DNA of 64,000 nt. Source: Haloglomus litoreum. Its GTDB lineage: Archaea; Halobacteriota; Halobacteria; Halobacteriales; Haloarculaceae. Positions 6,481-14,318 of the stretch are shown one piece after another. The first letter of the stretch is position 1; each line of letters begins with the position of its first letter. The stretch is taken from positions 4,278,001-4,342,000 of the forward strand of contig NZ_CP119988.1 in assembly GCF_029338515.1 (NCBI RefSeq), given 5' to 3'. Position numbers and translations under genes: made by a program. The notes under the pieces are model-generated. The model did not search any database, was not told where the DNA came from, and was given only the letters and a program-made list of their open reading frames with translations.

Positions 6481-7104
6481 ATGCCGGGCTTCCCATCCCC
6501 GTTCGGCGGCGACGGCGGCGCGCTGTTCGAGAGCTACGGCGAGTTCGTACCCGAGAACCTCCCGGAGCCGGGGCCGTTCCTCGAAGGGCACGACGTGCTG
6601 ACGGGGCGCGAGCACGCAGCGTTCCACCGCCTGACGCGGGCGCTGTTCGAGGAGCGGACGGTGTACGACATGACGTTCAACTACAACCTCGCCCGGCTGA
6701 ATCTGGACACGCGCCACGAGAGCGCCGGCTACCGCTACGCCGTCGAGCGCGGGGACGCCGACGACGCCATCGAGGACGACGGCGTGGACCGCGTCCTCCG
6801 CGCGGAGTTCACGCCGACGACCCCGTTCTGCCCGCAGACCCACACGCTGACGATCGGGTCGTTCCGGGCGTGGAACGGCCTCGCGGACCGACACGAGTAC
6901 GACCTCGTCCGGGTCCGCGCGGCCCCGATGCACCACCAGAGCGTCGCCATCAACGACCAGCTCGCGGAGCTGGAACGGACGTACCTCGAGACCGGCGATG
7001 CGACCGCCGAGCCCGAGGAGAGCGTGGCAGTCGGGTCGACCCCGGGGGAGGGAGCCATTGGGAACGAGGGGAGTGGCCGGGAGGTCCCCGACGCGCCGTT
7101 CTGA
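6481..7104 (+). CDS. MIP18/DUF59-like conserved protein
   Basis: 207 residues, soluble and acidic. The segment FTPTTPFCPQTHTLTIGSF (about residues 104-122) resembles the FTPTIPHCSMATLIGL signature of eukaryotic CIA2/MIP18 and bacterial DUF59 (SufT-like) proteins, which help insert iron-sulfur clusters and carry one reactive Cys. It is preceded by a helical domain with HAAFHRLTRALFEERTVYDMT and followed by RVRAAPMHHQSVAIND. The C-terminal 45 residues are a low-complexity acidic tail. Placement among respiratory genes and under the shared promoter box suits a metal-cofactor assembly or repair role, but the resemblance is short. The 40 residues before ATG 6481 look non-coding and were excluded. 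Confidence 0.6.
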   Translation: MPGFPSPFGGDGGALFESYGEFVPENLPEPGPFLEGHDVLTGREHAAFHRLTRALFEERTVYDMTFNYNLARLNLDTRHESAGYRYAVERGDADDAIEDDGVDRVLRAEFTPTTPFCPQTHTLTIGSFRAWNGLADRHEYDLVRVRAAPMHHQSVAINDQLAELERTYLETGDATAEPEESVAVGSTPGEGAIGNEGSGREVPDAPF

Positions 7105-7186
7105 AGGGCCGACCTCGGCTCGCTGCATCCCGGTATCGGTCGGAGACGCGACGAACCCGTTCACGCCGCGTCGTTCGACCTCGCCG

Positions 7187-8941
7187 CTACTCGTCCGCCG
7201 ACCCGTCCTCGGAACCGCCGTCCGCCAGGGCCGGCTCCCGGCGCCGGTCGAGCCAGCGCCACTCCCGGGTCAACAGCCCCTGCTCCGCCAGGTCCCAGGG
7301 GTCGCCGCTCTCGATCTCGACACCCTCGAGCCACGACGTGACGACGTTCCAGAGGAAGATGAGCTGTCCGGCGACGAGCAGGTAGACGCCGAGCGTCGCG
7401 AGCTGGTGGAGGTCCGTGAAGTACGCGACGGGACCGACGGACAGCTCGTAGCTCGCGTAGCGCCGGGGCATCCCCCCGTAGCCGAGCATGATCATCGGGA
7501 AGAACGTCACGTTCGTCCCGACCATGGTGAGCCAGAAGTGCCACTTCGCCAGCGTCCGCTGGTACCACCGACCCGTCACCAGCGGGAACCAGTAGTAGAC
7601 ACCGGCGAAGACGGCGAAGGCGATGCCGCCCATGATGACGTAGTGGAAATGCGCCACGACGTGGTAGGTGTCGTGGAGCACTAGGTCGACGGGGACGGCG
7701 GCCTCGAACACGCCGGTGATGCCGCCGACGACGAAGTTCGCTATGAACCCGATGCAGAACAGCATCGGCGCCCGCAACCGGAGGCTCCCGTTCCACATCG
7801 TGGTGATCCAGTTGAACGTCTTCACCGCGCTCGGGACGGCGATGGCGATGGAGACGGCCATGAACGAGGCCCGGATACGCGGGTCGATGCCCGTGCTGAA
7901 CATGTGATGGGCCCAGACGCCGAACGACAGGACACCGAGCGCGAGCGTCGAGTAGACGACGAACTTGAAGCCGAACAGCTTCCGCCCGGAGAACCGCGGG
8001 ATGATGTAGCTGATCAGCCCCATCGGGGGCAGGACGAGGATGTACACCTCGGGGTGGCCGAAGAACCAGAACAGGTGCTGCCAGAGGATCGGCGACCCAC
8101 CGTCGACCGCGAAGAACGTGGTGCCGAAGTTCCGGTCCAGCAGCAGCATGACCAGCGCGCTTCCGAGCAGCGGGAACGCGAAGATGATCTGCACCGACTG
8201 GACCAGGACCGTCCACGAGAAGATGTCGAGGTTCGCCCAGTTCACCTCGTCGTCGCGCTCGACGAAGATGGTCGCGACGAAGTTGATGGCGCCCATCGTC
8301 GCGCTGACGCCCGTCAGATGGAGCCCGAGCAGCATCAGGTCCACGCCGGGGTTCGACTGCTCGACCGAGAGCGGCGTGTAGATGGTCCAGGCGGTCTGTG
8401 CCCCCTCGATGCCGACGTTGAGCGGCGCGAGGAGCAACCCACCCCAGATGAGCAGCGCTCCCGGCGGCAGCAACCAGAACGCGATGGCGTTGATGCGAGG
8501 GAACGCCATGTCGTCGGCCCCGATGAGCAGCGGGATCATGTAGTTCGAGAACGCCGCCAGGATCGGCGTCCCGAACAGGAACAGCATCGTGATACCGTGA
8601 CTCGTCAGGAGTGCGTTGTACAGCGCCGGGTCGAGGAGGTCGGCCGGTGGCGTCACGAGTTCCGTCCGCATCAGCGTGACCGCGACACCACCCCAGGCGA
8701 ACGAGAGTACCGCGAAGACCCCGTACATGAGACCGATATCCTTGTGATCGACAGTCGTGAGCCAGCGCGCGATTCCTGTCGGTTTCTCACGGTGGTCGCG
8801 CTCGCGCCGGTCCCCGACGACGAAACCGCCGCCGGGAGTGTACGAGCGCCACGTCACGGTACGGCTGAGCAGGCTACCGACGACCACCAGAAGGACCCCC
8901 ATCACGAGCGTGGAGGCGAGGGAGACTGCGCCAATCGCCAT
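7187..8941 (-). CDS. coxA: aa3-type cytochrome c oxidase subunit I (heme-copper oxidase)
   Basis: 584 residues, 12 or more membrane helices plus an N-terminal hydrophobic segment. Key positions are present: His115 (low-spin heme, SHG), FGHPEVY with CuB ligand His296, proton-channel Glu298 and cross-linked Tyr300, CuB ligands His345-His346, K-channel Lys374 (SAVKTFNW), and HFH with His431 (high-spin heme) and His433 (low-spin heme). This is an A1-type, proton-pumping terminal oxidase that reduces oxygen to water in the cytoplasmic membrane. No subunit II (CuA) or III gene lies beside it, so it must recruit partners encoded elsewhere. A GGAACATGTTCG box 38 bp before the ATG at 8941 groups it with the neighbouring regulon. 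Confidence 0.95.
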   Translation of the reverse strand: MAIGAVSLASTLVMGVLLVVVGSLLSRTVTWRSYTPGGGFVVGDRRERDHREKPTGIARWLTTVDHKDIGLMYGVFAVLSFAWGGVAVTLMRTELVTPPADLLDPALYNALLTSHGITMLFLFGTPILAAFSNYMIPLLIGADDMAFPRINAIAFWLLPPGALLIWGGLLLAPLNVGIEGAQTAWTIYTPLSVEQSNPGVDLMLLGLHLTGVSATMGAINFVATIFVERDDEVNWANLDIFSWTVLVQSVQIIFAFPLLGSALVMLLLDRNFGTTFFAVDGGSPILWQHLFWFFGHPEVYILVLPPMGLISYIIPRFSGRKLFGFKFVVYSTLALGVLSFGVWAHHMFSTGIDPRIRASFMAVSIAIAVPSAVKTFNWITTMWNGSLRLRAPMLFCIGFIANFVVGGITGVFEAAVPVDLVLHDTYHVVAHFHYVIMGGIAFAVFAGVYYWFPLVTGRWYQRTLAKWHFWLTMVGTNVTFFPMIMLGYGGMPRRYASYELSVGPVAYFTDLHQLATLGVYLLVAGQLIFLWNVVTSWLEGVEIESGDPWDLAEQGLLTREWRWLDRRREPALADGGSEDGSADE

Positions 8942-8979
8942 ACTACGGCGTGTCCGGCAGGCGGTAAAGGGGGTTTCCG

Positions 8980-8991
8980 GGAACATGTTCG
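8980..8991 (-). promoter_or_regulatory. CGAA-N4-TTCG family box for coxA
   Basis: GGAACATGTTCG, one mismatch in the first half-site, 38 bp upstream of the coxA ATG. The intervening minus-strand sequence begins GGAAACCCCCTTTACC, a poor TATA match consistent with activator dependence. Confidence 0.62.
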
Positions 8992-9083
8992 GGGGGTGCC
9001 TTGCCCCCGAGGCTCGTGCCCGCCGCCCAGCAGCGACGGCGGGCGCGGCCGGGGCTTGAACCTCTGACGCGCCCCCCTCGCGT

Positions 9084-9875
9084 ATGGTCGTCCCCGTCCC
9101 CGTTCGAGAGGCGATGGTCCACGACATCGTGAGCGTCTCGCCGGGCACGCCGATGTCCGAGGCCATCGAGCAGCTCCGGAGCCACGGCATCGGGTCGGTC
9201 GTCGTCGAGGACGACGGCGCGGTGGTCGGCATCCTCACCGATTCGGACCTCGTCGATCTCCTGGCCTCGGGCGCGGACGTCGCCGAACACTCGGTCGCCG
9301 ACTGCATGACCGCGCCGGTCCGGACCGTCGACGACGATACGTCCATCGTCGAGGTCGCCGCGGAACTCCGGGACGCCGGTATCGACCAGCTCCCCGTACT
9401 CGAGCGCGACCGGCTGGTCGGCCTCGTGTCCGTGACCGAACTGTCGGCCTACCTGCCACAGTGTGTCCTCCATCGGGTCGAGCCACACCCGGATGCCGAC
9501 CGCGACGACTGGCACTACGAGTACCAGGACGAGGGCCCGGAGGGACTCACCGTGGGCGACCGGGCCCGGTTCTCGAAGGTGGTCGACGACGACGACGTGG
9601 CGGCGTTCGCGCGGATCAGCGGCGACGAGAACCCCGTCCACCTCGACGCGGCGTTCGCCGAGCAGACGCGGTTCGGTCGCCGCATCGTCCACGGGATGCT
9701 CGCCGCGAGCCTGTTCAGCGCGGCGCTCGCGTGCCTCCCCGGACTCGTCATCTACCTCTCGCAGGACCTGCGGTTCCTCGCCCCCGTCGACATCGGCTGG
9801 CTCCTCTACCTCGGATACAGCCTCGCACGGGACGCGGGCGACATCGCGGACTGGCTGCGACGGGTCCTGGGGTGA
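9084..9875 (+). CDS. CBS-pair/MaoC-like fusion protein with replaced C-terminus
   Basis: 263 residues. Two CBS domains (about 1-125; MVHDIVSVSPGTPMSEAI and DCMTAPVRTVDDDT) typically bind adenine nucleotides. They are followed by a MaoC/hotdog hydratase-like domain (from about 150) with the conserved FARISGDENPVHLDAAFA and GRRIVHGML segments that hold the catalytic Asp and His. The protein is closely similar to the one at 59095 up to APVDIG, then switches to 25 unrelated residues (WLLYLGYSLARDAGDIADWL onward) instead of the last about 60 residues of the hotdog. The fold's last strands are therefore missing, and hydratase activity is questionable. It probably arose by recombination with the end of another gene. 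Confidence 0.85.
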   Translation: MVVPVPVREAMVHDIVSVSPGTPMSEAIEQLRSHGIGSVVVEDDGAVVGILTDSDLVDLLASGADVAEHSVADCMTAPVRTVDDDTSIVEVAAELRDAGIDQLPVLERDRLVGLVSVTELSAYLPQCVLHRVEPHPDADRDDWHYEYQDEGPEGLTVGDRARFSKVVDDDDVAAFARISGDENPVHLDAAFAEQTRFGRRIVHGMLAASLFSAALACLPGLVIYLSQDLRFLAPVDIGWLLYLGYSLARDAGDIADWLRRVLG

Positions 9876-9884
9876 GGGCGGGCG

Positions 9885-10661
9885 CTACACCCAGCCTCGG
9901 TCCCACCGGTCGACCACGACGTACCCCTGCGAGGCGAGCAGGCGGTCGCGGTACCGCTTCGCGGCCCAGCGCACCGGGAGCTGTCGGAGGCCGAAGCGGC
10001 GGTGACTCTCCCACTCGATCCGGACCCGACTCCCGTCGTCGGTCGGGGTGGTCTCGACCTCGTAGGTCGCCCAATCCCCGTCGTCCAGGGTCACCGTCAG
10101 CGAGAGCGCGTCCGCATGGTCGCCGCCGTCCACGGCGCGGCTCTCGACGACCATCTCGTACGTCTGCAGCCCGAGGAGTGCCGAGAACTCGTAGACAGCG
10201 CCGGACTCCGCCGTTCGGACCTCGTCGGCGAGACCCCACTGTGGCGCCAGCGGTGGAGGTCGCGCTCCGGTGAAGGCGTCGCGGACGGCGGCCGGGTCGG
10301 CGTCCGTCCGGAGCTCGACGCCGCCGGCCGTCCCGAACACGGGGATGAGGAGCGCGACCGCCAGCAGGAGGACCGAGAGGAGCACGAGCCCGGTCGAGAC
10401 GACCGTCGAGAGCGCGCCCGCGACGACGCCCAGGAGCAGTGCAATCCCGATTCGGGAGAGGCGTTGCACCCACCGGTACCGTCGGAGGACATCCCGGTCG
10501 AGGGCGGGTTGTGTCGCGTGATCGGTGCTGGAGGGCACGGTCGAGGGCTGGTGCCGCCCGCCGGTTGAGTCCTGTGCTCCGAGGGGCCGCGACACCCCCC
10601 GCCGGGCGCCGGTCGGGGCCGTGGCCATCGGCCGCTGCCGCCGGGAGTCCACAAAACCCAT
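9885..10661 (-). CDS. Haloarchaeal membrane protein of unknown function
   Basis: 258 residues from ATG 10661 (an in-frame ATG at 10628 is an alternative start). The first 60 residues are low-complexity and polar. Next come RYRWVQRLSRIGIALLLG and a hydrophobic run of about 38 residues (two membrane helices), then a soluble domain of about 140 residues with alternating beta-strand character (TYEMVVESRAV, LSLTVTLDDGDWATYEVETT, SRVRIEWES). The last part, RWAAKRYRDRLLASQGYVVVDRW, is basic. No catalytic motif was recognised. It is divergent from the DUF3592 gene, about 100 bp away. Confidence 0.65.
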   Translation of the reverse strand: MGFVDSRRQRPMATAPTGARRGVSRPLGAQDSTGGRHQPSTVPSSTDHATQPALDRDVLRRYRWVQRLSRIGIALLLGVVAGALSTVVSTGLVLLSVLLLAVALLIPVFGTAGGVELRTDADPAAVRDAFTGARPPPLAPQWGLADEVRTAESGAVYEFSALLGLQTYEMVVESRAVDGGDHADALSLTVTLDDGDWATYEVETTPTDDGSRVRIEWESHRRFGLRQLPVRWAAKRYRDRLLASQGYVVVDRWDRGWV

Positions 10662-10762
10662 TCCGGTGGCGTGGTACCACCCGCCGATGTCGCCCCCCCT
10701 CCCCCACGCGTCGCCGCGACCGCCCGCTCGTCGTCTCCGGCACCCAGCAGGAGGGTCCCGGG

Positions 10763-11251
10763 ATGGCTGAGTTCTCGGTGAACGGCCCGGACAGCGTCGT
10801 CAAGTCGGTGCTGTTCGTCGTCGTCGCGCTCGCGCTCGTCGGCTACGGCGGGTACGACTACGTCCAGCAGACGGACGCGGTCGAGAACGCGGTCGAGGTT
10901 GAGGCGACGATCGTCGAGGTCGGCGTCGAGCGGACCACGTCACCCGGTGGCAGCGCCGACGTGGAGTTCGAGCCGACCGTCCGGTACGAGTACAGCTTCG
11001 AGGGGACCGCGTACACCGGGACCGAGGTGTTCCCCGGGTCGGTCACGCCGGAGTACGAGACCGAATCCGCCGCCCGGGATGTCGTCTCGGCGTACGAACC
11101 GAACACGACGGCGACCGCGTACGTGGACCCGTCGGACCCGGACGACGCGTTCCTGGAGAACCGCGTCTCGAACACCCCGCTCCTGCTCGTCGGGATCGGG
11201 CTGGTGCTGGCGCTCCTGGGCAGTGTCGCCACGCTGCGGAACCTCGGGTGA
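10763..11251 (+). CDS. DUF3592-family membrane protein
   Basis: 162 residues with an N-terminal helix (SVLFVVVALALVGYGGYDYV), an extracytoplasmic beta-rich domain and a C-terminal helix (TPLLLVGIGLVLALLGSVATL). The middle has the DUF3592 layout: a variable-length VEATIVEVGVE strand, then VRYEYSFEGTAYTGTEVFPG and an ARDVVSAYEPNTTATAYVDPSDP segment, close to the YxPGxxVxVYYNPxDP motif of that family. Function is unknown; such proteins are widespread small membrane-anchored proteins. The start at 10763 gives the usual family length. Confidence 0.75.
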   Translation: MAEFSVNGPDSVVKSVLFVVVALALVGYGGYDYVQQTDAVENAVEVEATIVEVGVERTTSPGGSADVEFEPTVRYEYSFEGTAYTGTEVFPGSVTPEYETESAARDVVSAYEPNTTATAYVDPSDPDDAFLENRVSNTPLLLVGIGLVLALLGSVATLRNLG

Positions 11252-11732
11252 CGGGACACCACCGCTCGACCGAGCACGCGACACCGGCCCCGCCGGCGAG
11301 CGGGACGGCCTCGACGGCCGGAGCCATCGCGGCGAGCCCCTACCACGATTCGACAGAAGTATCTATAATCACGGATCGAGTACCCGGATTGAACGGGCCC
11401 GATAAATGTCCTACTCGGACCTTTCGTTCCGATGTATTTGACCCCCTCTACCTACGAACCAAACCCGAGAAGATACCGTATTTACAACTGTTTTCAGAGA
11501 TTATACCGTAATAGACTCCATATCCACCCTTTTGTAGATTTGAAAACGGTAATTTTGAGATATTATCTCGAATATACTACAATAATTGTATTCTAAATAG
11601 ATAAATCAGTTTCGCACGGGCACCTCACGGACGGGTGGAAGGAGAGTGCAGTGCCGGGCCGGCCCGACGGTGCCGCCGGCACGGGGAGGCCGGACAGGGG
11701 TCCGGTTCGGCCCGGCGTCCGCACGGGGTGGC
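11252..11732. other. Intergenic region containing an AT-rich island
   Basis: From about 11343 to 11625 base composition drops from very GC-rich to strongly AT-rich, with TTTTGTAGATTTGAAAACGG and ATTATCTCGAATATACTAC segments. No haloarchaeal-type coding frame fits. It lies between two genes facing each other and may be a spacer, a remnant of an AT-rich element, or a protein-binding region. A similar island lies at about 60905-61190, and both contain GGATTGA close to GATAAATG. Confidence 0.6.
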
Positions 11733-12374
11733 TCACCCGAAGTTCTCGACCTTGGCGTCGCTCGCCGGGGCACCAGCGGCCTCCAGTGCGCCGCGGGCGG
11801 CCTCGACGAACGTACCGAACCCGTAGACGAACACCTGCTCGGCACTCGTGTCGGCGACGGCGTCCCGGACCGGCCCGGTCAGCTCCTCGTCCGTGGCGAG
11901 GACGCGGACGGTCGCCCCCGCCCGTTCGAGGTCGTCGAGTCGGTCGCGGTGGAACGGTTCGTCGTCCTGGTAGACGATGGCCGCGGACCCACCCTCGGAG
12001 ACGACACGCTCGGCGATGGCGAGCGCGGGGCCGATGCCGGGACCGCCCGCGAGAACGACCACCGACCCCTCGCCCTCGTAGTGGGCACTGCCGAAGGGAC
12101 CGCTCACGCCGACCGGCTCGCCCTCGCGGCCGTCGGCGAGCCACGGCCCCAGCGCGCCCTCGGGGTCGATGTCGACCGTTATCTCGAACGTCCGCTCCAC
12201 GGTCGGCGAGGAGATGGTGTAGATGCTGGAGACCTCCTCCCCGTCCACGGTGGCGGTGAGCTTGACGAACTGTCCGGGCTGGGCGGCGAACCCGGCCGGC
12301 GTCGTGATGTCGACCGCGACACCGCCGGAACCGATGTCTCTGACGGCATCGACGCTCGCCTCTGCTGTGTCCAT
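11733..12374 (-). CDS. FAD/NAD(P)-binding oxidoreductase, ferredoxin reductase-like
   Basis: 213 residues with the two-domain ferredoxin-NADP reductase fold. An N-terminal FAD barrel contains PGQFVKLTATVDGEE and SSIYTISSP (the RxYS-type flavin motif, here IYTISS). A C-terminal NAD(P)-binding domain contains VVVLAGGPGIGPALAI, the glycine-rich loop, and VFVYGFGTFVEAARGAL. The C-terminus ENFG matches the aromatic-ended tail of the family. There is no iron-sulfur domain, so it needs a separate electron partner such as ferredoxin. A TATA-like ATAGCTAAAC lies about 30 bp before the ATG. The exact electron donor and acceptor cannot be deduced. Confidence 0.85.
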   Translation of the reverse strand: MDTAEASVDAVRDIGSGGVAVDITTPAGFAAQPGQFVKLTATVDGEEVSSIYTISSPTVERTFEITVDIDPEGALGPWLADGREGEPVGVSGPFGSAHYEGEGSVVVLAGGPGIGPALAIAERVVSEGGSAAIVYQDDEPFHRDRLDDLERAGATVRVLATDEELTGPVRDAVADTSAEQVFVYGFGTFVEAARGALEAAGAPASDAKVENFG

Positions 12375-12476
12375 ACGGCTGCATCGATAGCCGGGGGTTT
12401 AGCTATTGTGTCGATGCCCGGGACGGGGCCGGAGAGGGCCCCCGGGCGTTAAGTGGAGCGCCGTCGAAGTGCTGTC

Positions 12477-12923
12477 ATGGCCCGGATACTGGTCGCGGTC
12501 GGTGAGGACGAGGAACTGGCACGTCGACAGGCAGCGAGCGTGGCCTCGCTGTCCGTCGCGACCGACGCGAGTACGGTGACCGTCCTCCACGCCTTCGCCG
12601 GGCAGACCACCGACACCACGGATCTCGTCGAGACGCCGCCACCGAGCGAGCAGCACCCGACGGACCGGCATCCGGCGGCGATCGCCGCGGCCGAGGCGCT
12701 CCGCGAGACGGGCTACTCCGTCGAGTTCGCGGACGCCACCGGTGACCCCGTCTCCAGCGTCGTCGAGGTCGCGGCCGATCTCGACGCCGACGCCATCGTG
12801 GTCGGCCTGGGCAAGCGCTCCCGCGTCGGGAAGCTCCTGTTCGGGAGCGACACCCAGTCGGTGCTGGTGAACGCCGGGCGGCCCGTCCTCGTCGTTCCGC
12901 CAGCAGCCACGGCCGAGGACTGA
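12477..12923 (+). CDS. UspA-family universal stress protein
   Basis: 148 residues, one Usp domain. MARILVAVGEDEELARRQA starts the first strand and VTVLHAF follows. The ATP-binding signature reads IVVGLGKRSRVGKLLFGSDTQSVLVNAGRPVLVVPP, close to G-x2-G-x9-G-[ST], so nucleotide binding is likely. Start ATG 12477 is chosen over an upstream in-frame ATG because GCGTTAAGTGG at about 12446-12456 forms a promoter box 22-30 bp before it. Monocistronic, convergent with glyA. General stress role by family only. Confidence 0.88.
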   Translation: MARILVAVGEDEELARRQAASVASLSVATDASTVTVLHAFAGQTTDTTDLVETPPPSEQHPTDRHPAAIAAAEALRETGYSVEFADATGDPVSSVVEVAADLDADAIVVGLGKRSRVGKLLFGSDTQSVLVNAGRPVLVVPPAATAED

Positions 12924-12945
12924 GGCCGGACGGCTCCCGCGTTGC

Positions 12946-14196
12946 TCACTCGTAGACCGGGTGCTCGCTGCAGAGCCGCTCGACGGTCGCCCGGGCGTCG
13001 GCTGCGACCGACGGGTCGTCCGGCGCGTCCAGCAGCGCGACGACCGTCTCCGCGACCTCGGTCATCTCGGCCGGGCCGAACCCGCGGGTCGTGACCGCCG
13101 GCGTCCCGATGCGGACGCCGCTGGTGACGAACGGCGAGCGCGTCTCCCCGGGGACGGTGTTCTTGTTCACCACGATGCCGACGTCGTTGAGCGCCGTCTC
13201 CGCGTCTGCACCGGTCAGCTCCGGGTGCGACTCCCGGAGGTCGACGAGGACGAAGTGCTTGTCCGTGCCGCCCGAGACGAGCGAGACGTCACGCTCGCGG
13301 AGCTCGCTGGCCAGCACGGACGCGTTCTCCACCACGCGCTCGGCGTAGGCCGCGAAGTCCTCGGAGCGCGCCTGTCCGAAGCCGACGGCCTTGCCGGCGA
13401 TGTTGTGCATCAGGGGCCCGCCCTGCGACCCGGGGAAGACGGCGCTGTCGAGGTCGTCGGCGTGCGTCTCCTCGCAGATGACGATGCCGCCCCGCCCCGC
13501 GCGGATGGTCTTGTGCGTGCTCCCGGTGACGAAGTCGGCCGTCCCGACGGGGTTGTCGTGCAGGCCGGTCGCGACCAGCCCGGTGACGTGGGCGATATCG
13601 GCGAGGTGGAGCGCGTCGACGCTCCGGGCGATGCCGTCGATGTGGTCGAAGTCGAACTCACGGGGGTACGCCGACGAGCCGCTGACGACCAGATCCGGGT
13701 CGAACGCCTCGGCCCGCTCCCGGACGGCGTCGTAGTCGATGCGCCCCGTCTCCGGGTCGACCTCGTACTGCTCGACCTCGTAGAGCTGCCCCGAGACGTT
13801 GACGTGGTGGCCGTGACTGAGGTGGCCGCCGTGCGACAGCGACAGCGAGAGGATGCGGTCGCCCGGCTCGAGGGCCGAGAAGTACACCGCCATGTTGGCC
13901 TGTGTGCCGGAGTGGGGCTGGACGTTGATGTGGTCGCCACCCCACAGCTCCCGGGCCCGCTCGATGGCGAGCCGCTCCACCTCGTCGACGTGCTCGCAGC
14001 CGCCGTAGTAGCGCGACCCGGGGTACCCCTCGGCGTACTTGTTCGTCAGCACGCTCCCCTGGGCCTCCATGACTGCCGGGGAAGCGTGGTTCTCGCTGGC
14101 GATCATGCTCAGCGTCGTCTCCTGGCGTCGGCGCTCGTCGGCGAGCGCCTGCGATACGGCCGGGTCAGCGGTCGAGAGTTCGTCCTGGAACATCAT
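12946..14196 (-). CDS. glyA: Serine hydroxymethyltransferase
   Basis: 416 residues, the full length for the family. It converts serine and a tetrahydropterin C1 carrier to glycine and the methylene derivative, using PLP. Landmarks are SENHASPAV (start of the fold), NKYAEGYPGSRYYGG, the PLP-lysine motif TGSTHKTIRAGRGG, and SGVRIGTPAVTTRGF near the C-terminus. It is the last gene of the gcvT-gcvH-gcvPA-gcvPB operon, which provides glycine cleavage, so the two enzymes together balance glycine, serine and one-carbon units. The ATG at 14196 overlaps the stop of a 41-codon mini-ORF by four bases. Confidence 0.97.
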   Translation of the reverse strand: MMFQDELSTADPAVSQALADERRRQETTLSMIASENHASPAVMEAQGSVLTNKYAEGYPGSRYYGGCEHVDEVERLAIERARELWGGDHINVQPHSGTQANMAVYFSALEPGDRILSLSLSHGGHLSHGHHVNVSGQLYEVEQYEVDPETGRIDYDAVRERAEAFDPDLVVSGSSAYPREFDFDHIDGIARSVDALHLADIAHVTGLVATGLHDNPVGTADFVTGSTHKTIRAGRGGIVICEETHADDLDSAVFPGSQGGPLMHNIAGKAVGFGQARSEDFAAYAERVVENASVLASELRERDVSLVSGGTDKHFVLVDLRESHPELTGADAETALNDVGIVVNKNTVPGETRSPFVTSGVRIGTPAVTTRGFGPAEMTEVAETVVALLDAPDDPSVAADARATVERLCSEHPVYE

Positions 14197-14318
14197 TCGA
14201 GGTCTGGCTGTCGGGCATCGGTCGGTCGGGGCCTCGTCGCGTCGGTCGGTCGGGACCTCGTCGCGTCGGTCGGTCGGGACCTCCTCGGGGACCGACTACC
14301 GTCTCGGTGGTCGGTCAT
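14193..14318 (-). CDS. Repeat-bearing 41-codon mini-ORF bridging gcvPB and glyA
   Basis: The frame begins with an ATG overlapping the gcvPB stop (ATGA) and ends with a TGA overlapping the glyA start (ATGA), so ribosomes could pass from gcvPB to glyA without a gap. The peptide is Arg/Pro/Thr/Asp-rich and contains an eight-residue unit three times (RPTDATRS, RPTDATRP, RPTDARQP), encoded by a 24-bp triplicated DNA repeat. The composition is basic, unlike haloarchaeal proteins, so the peptide itself may be unimportant and the frame may serve only translational coupling. Coding status is uncertain. Confidence 0.4.
   Translation of the reverse strand: MTDHRDGSRSPRRSRPTDATRSRPTDATRPRPTDARQPDLE
14216..14287. 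repeat. Three tandem copies of a 24-bp repeat
   Basis: Units at 14216-14239, 14240-14263 and 14264-14287 differ at two positions in the first copy and one in the third. Each contains GTCGGTCGG followed by a CCTCGTCG-like end. The length, a multiple of three, keeps the bridging mini-ORF open. Confidence 0.85.

Noticed and set aside
4911-7385. 824-residue plus-strand open frame across the oxidase-like, intergenic and MIP18-like region
   Set aside because: Arg/Pro/Glu-rich low-complexity translation that runs antisense to or out of frame with clear genes; a GC-rich stop-poor artefact.
11248-11511. 87-residue plus-strand frame in the AT-rich island
   Set aside because: No family, crosses the composition boundary and lacks acidic haloarchaeal composition.
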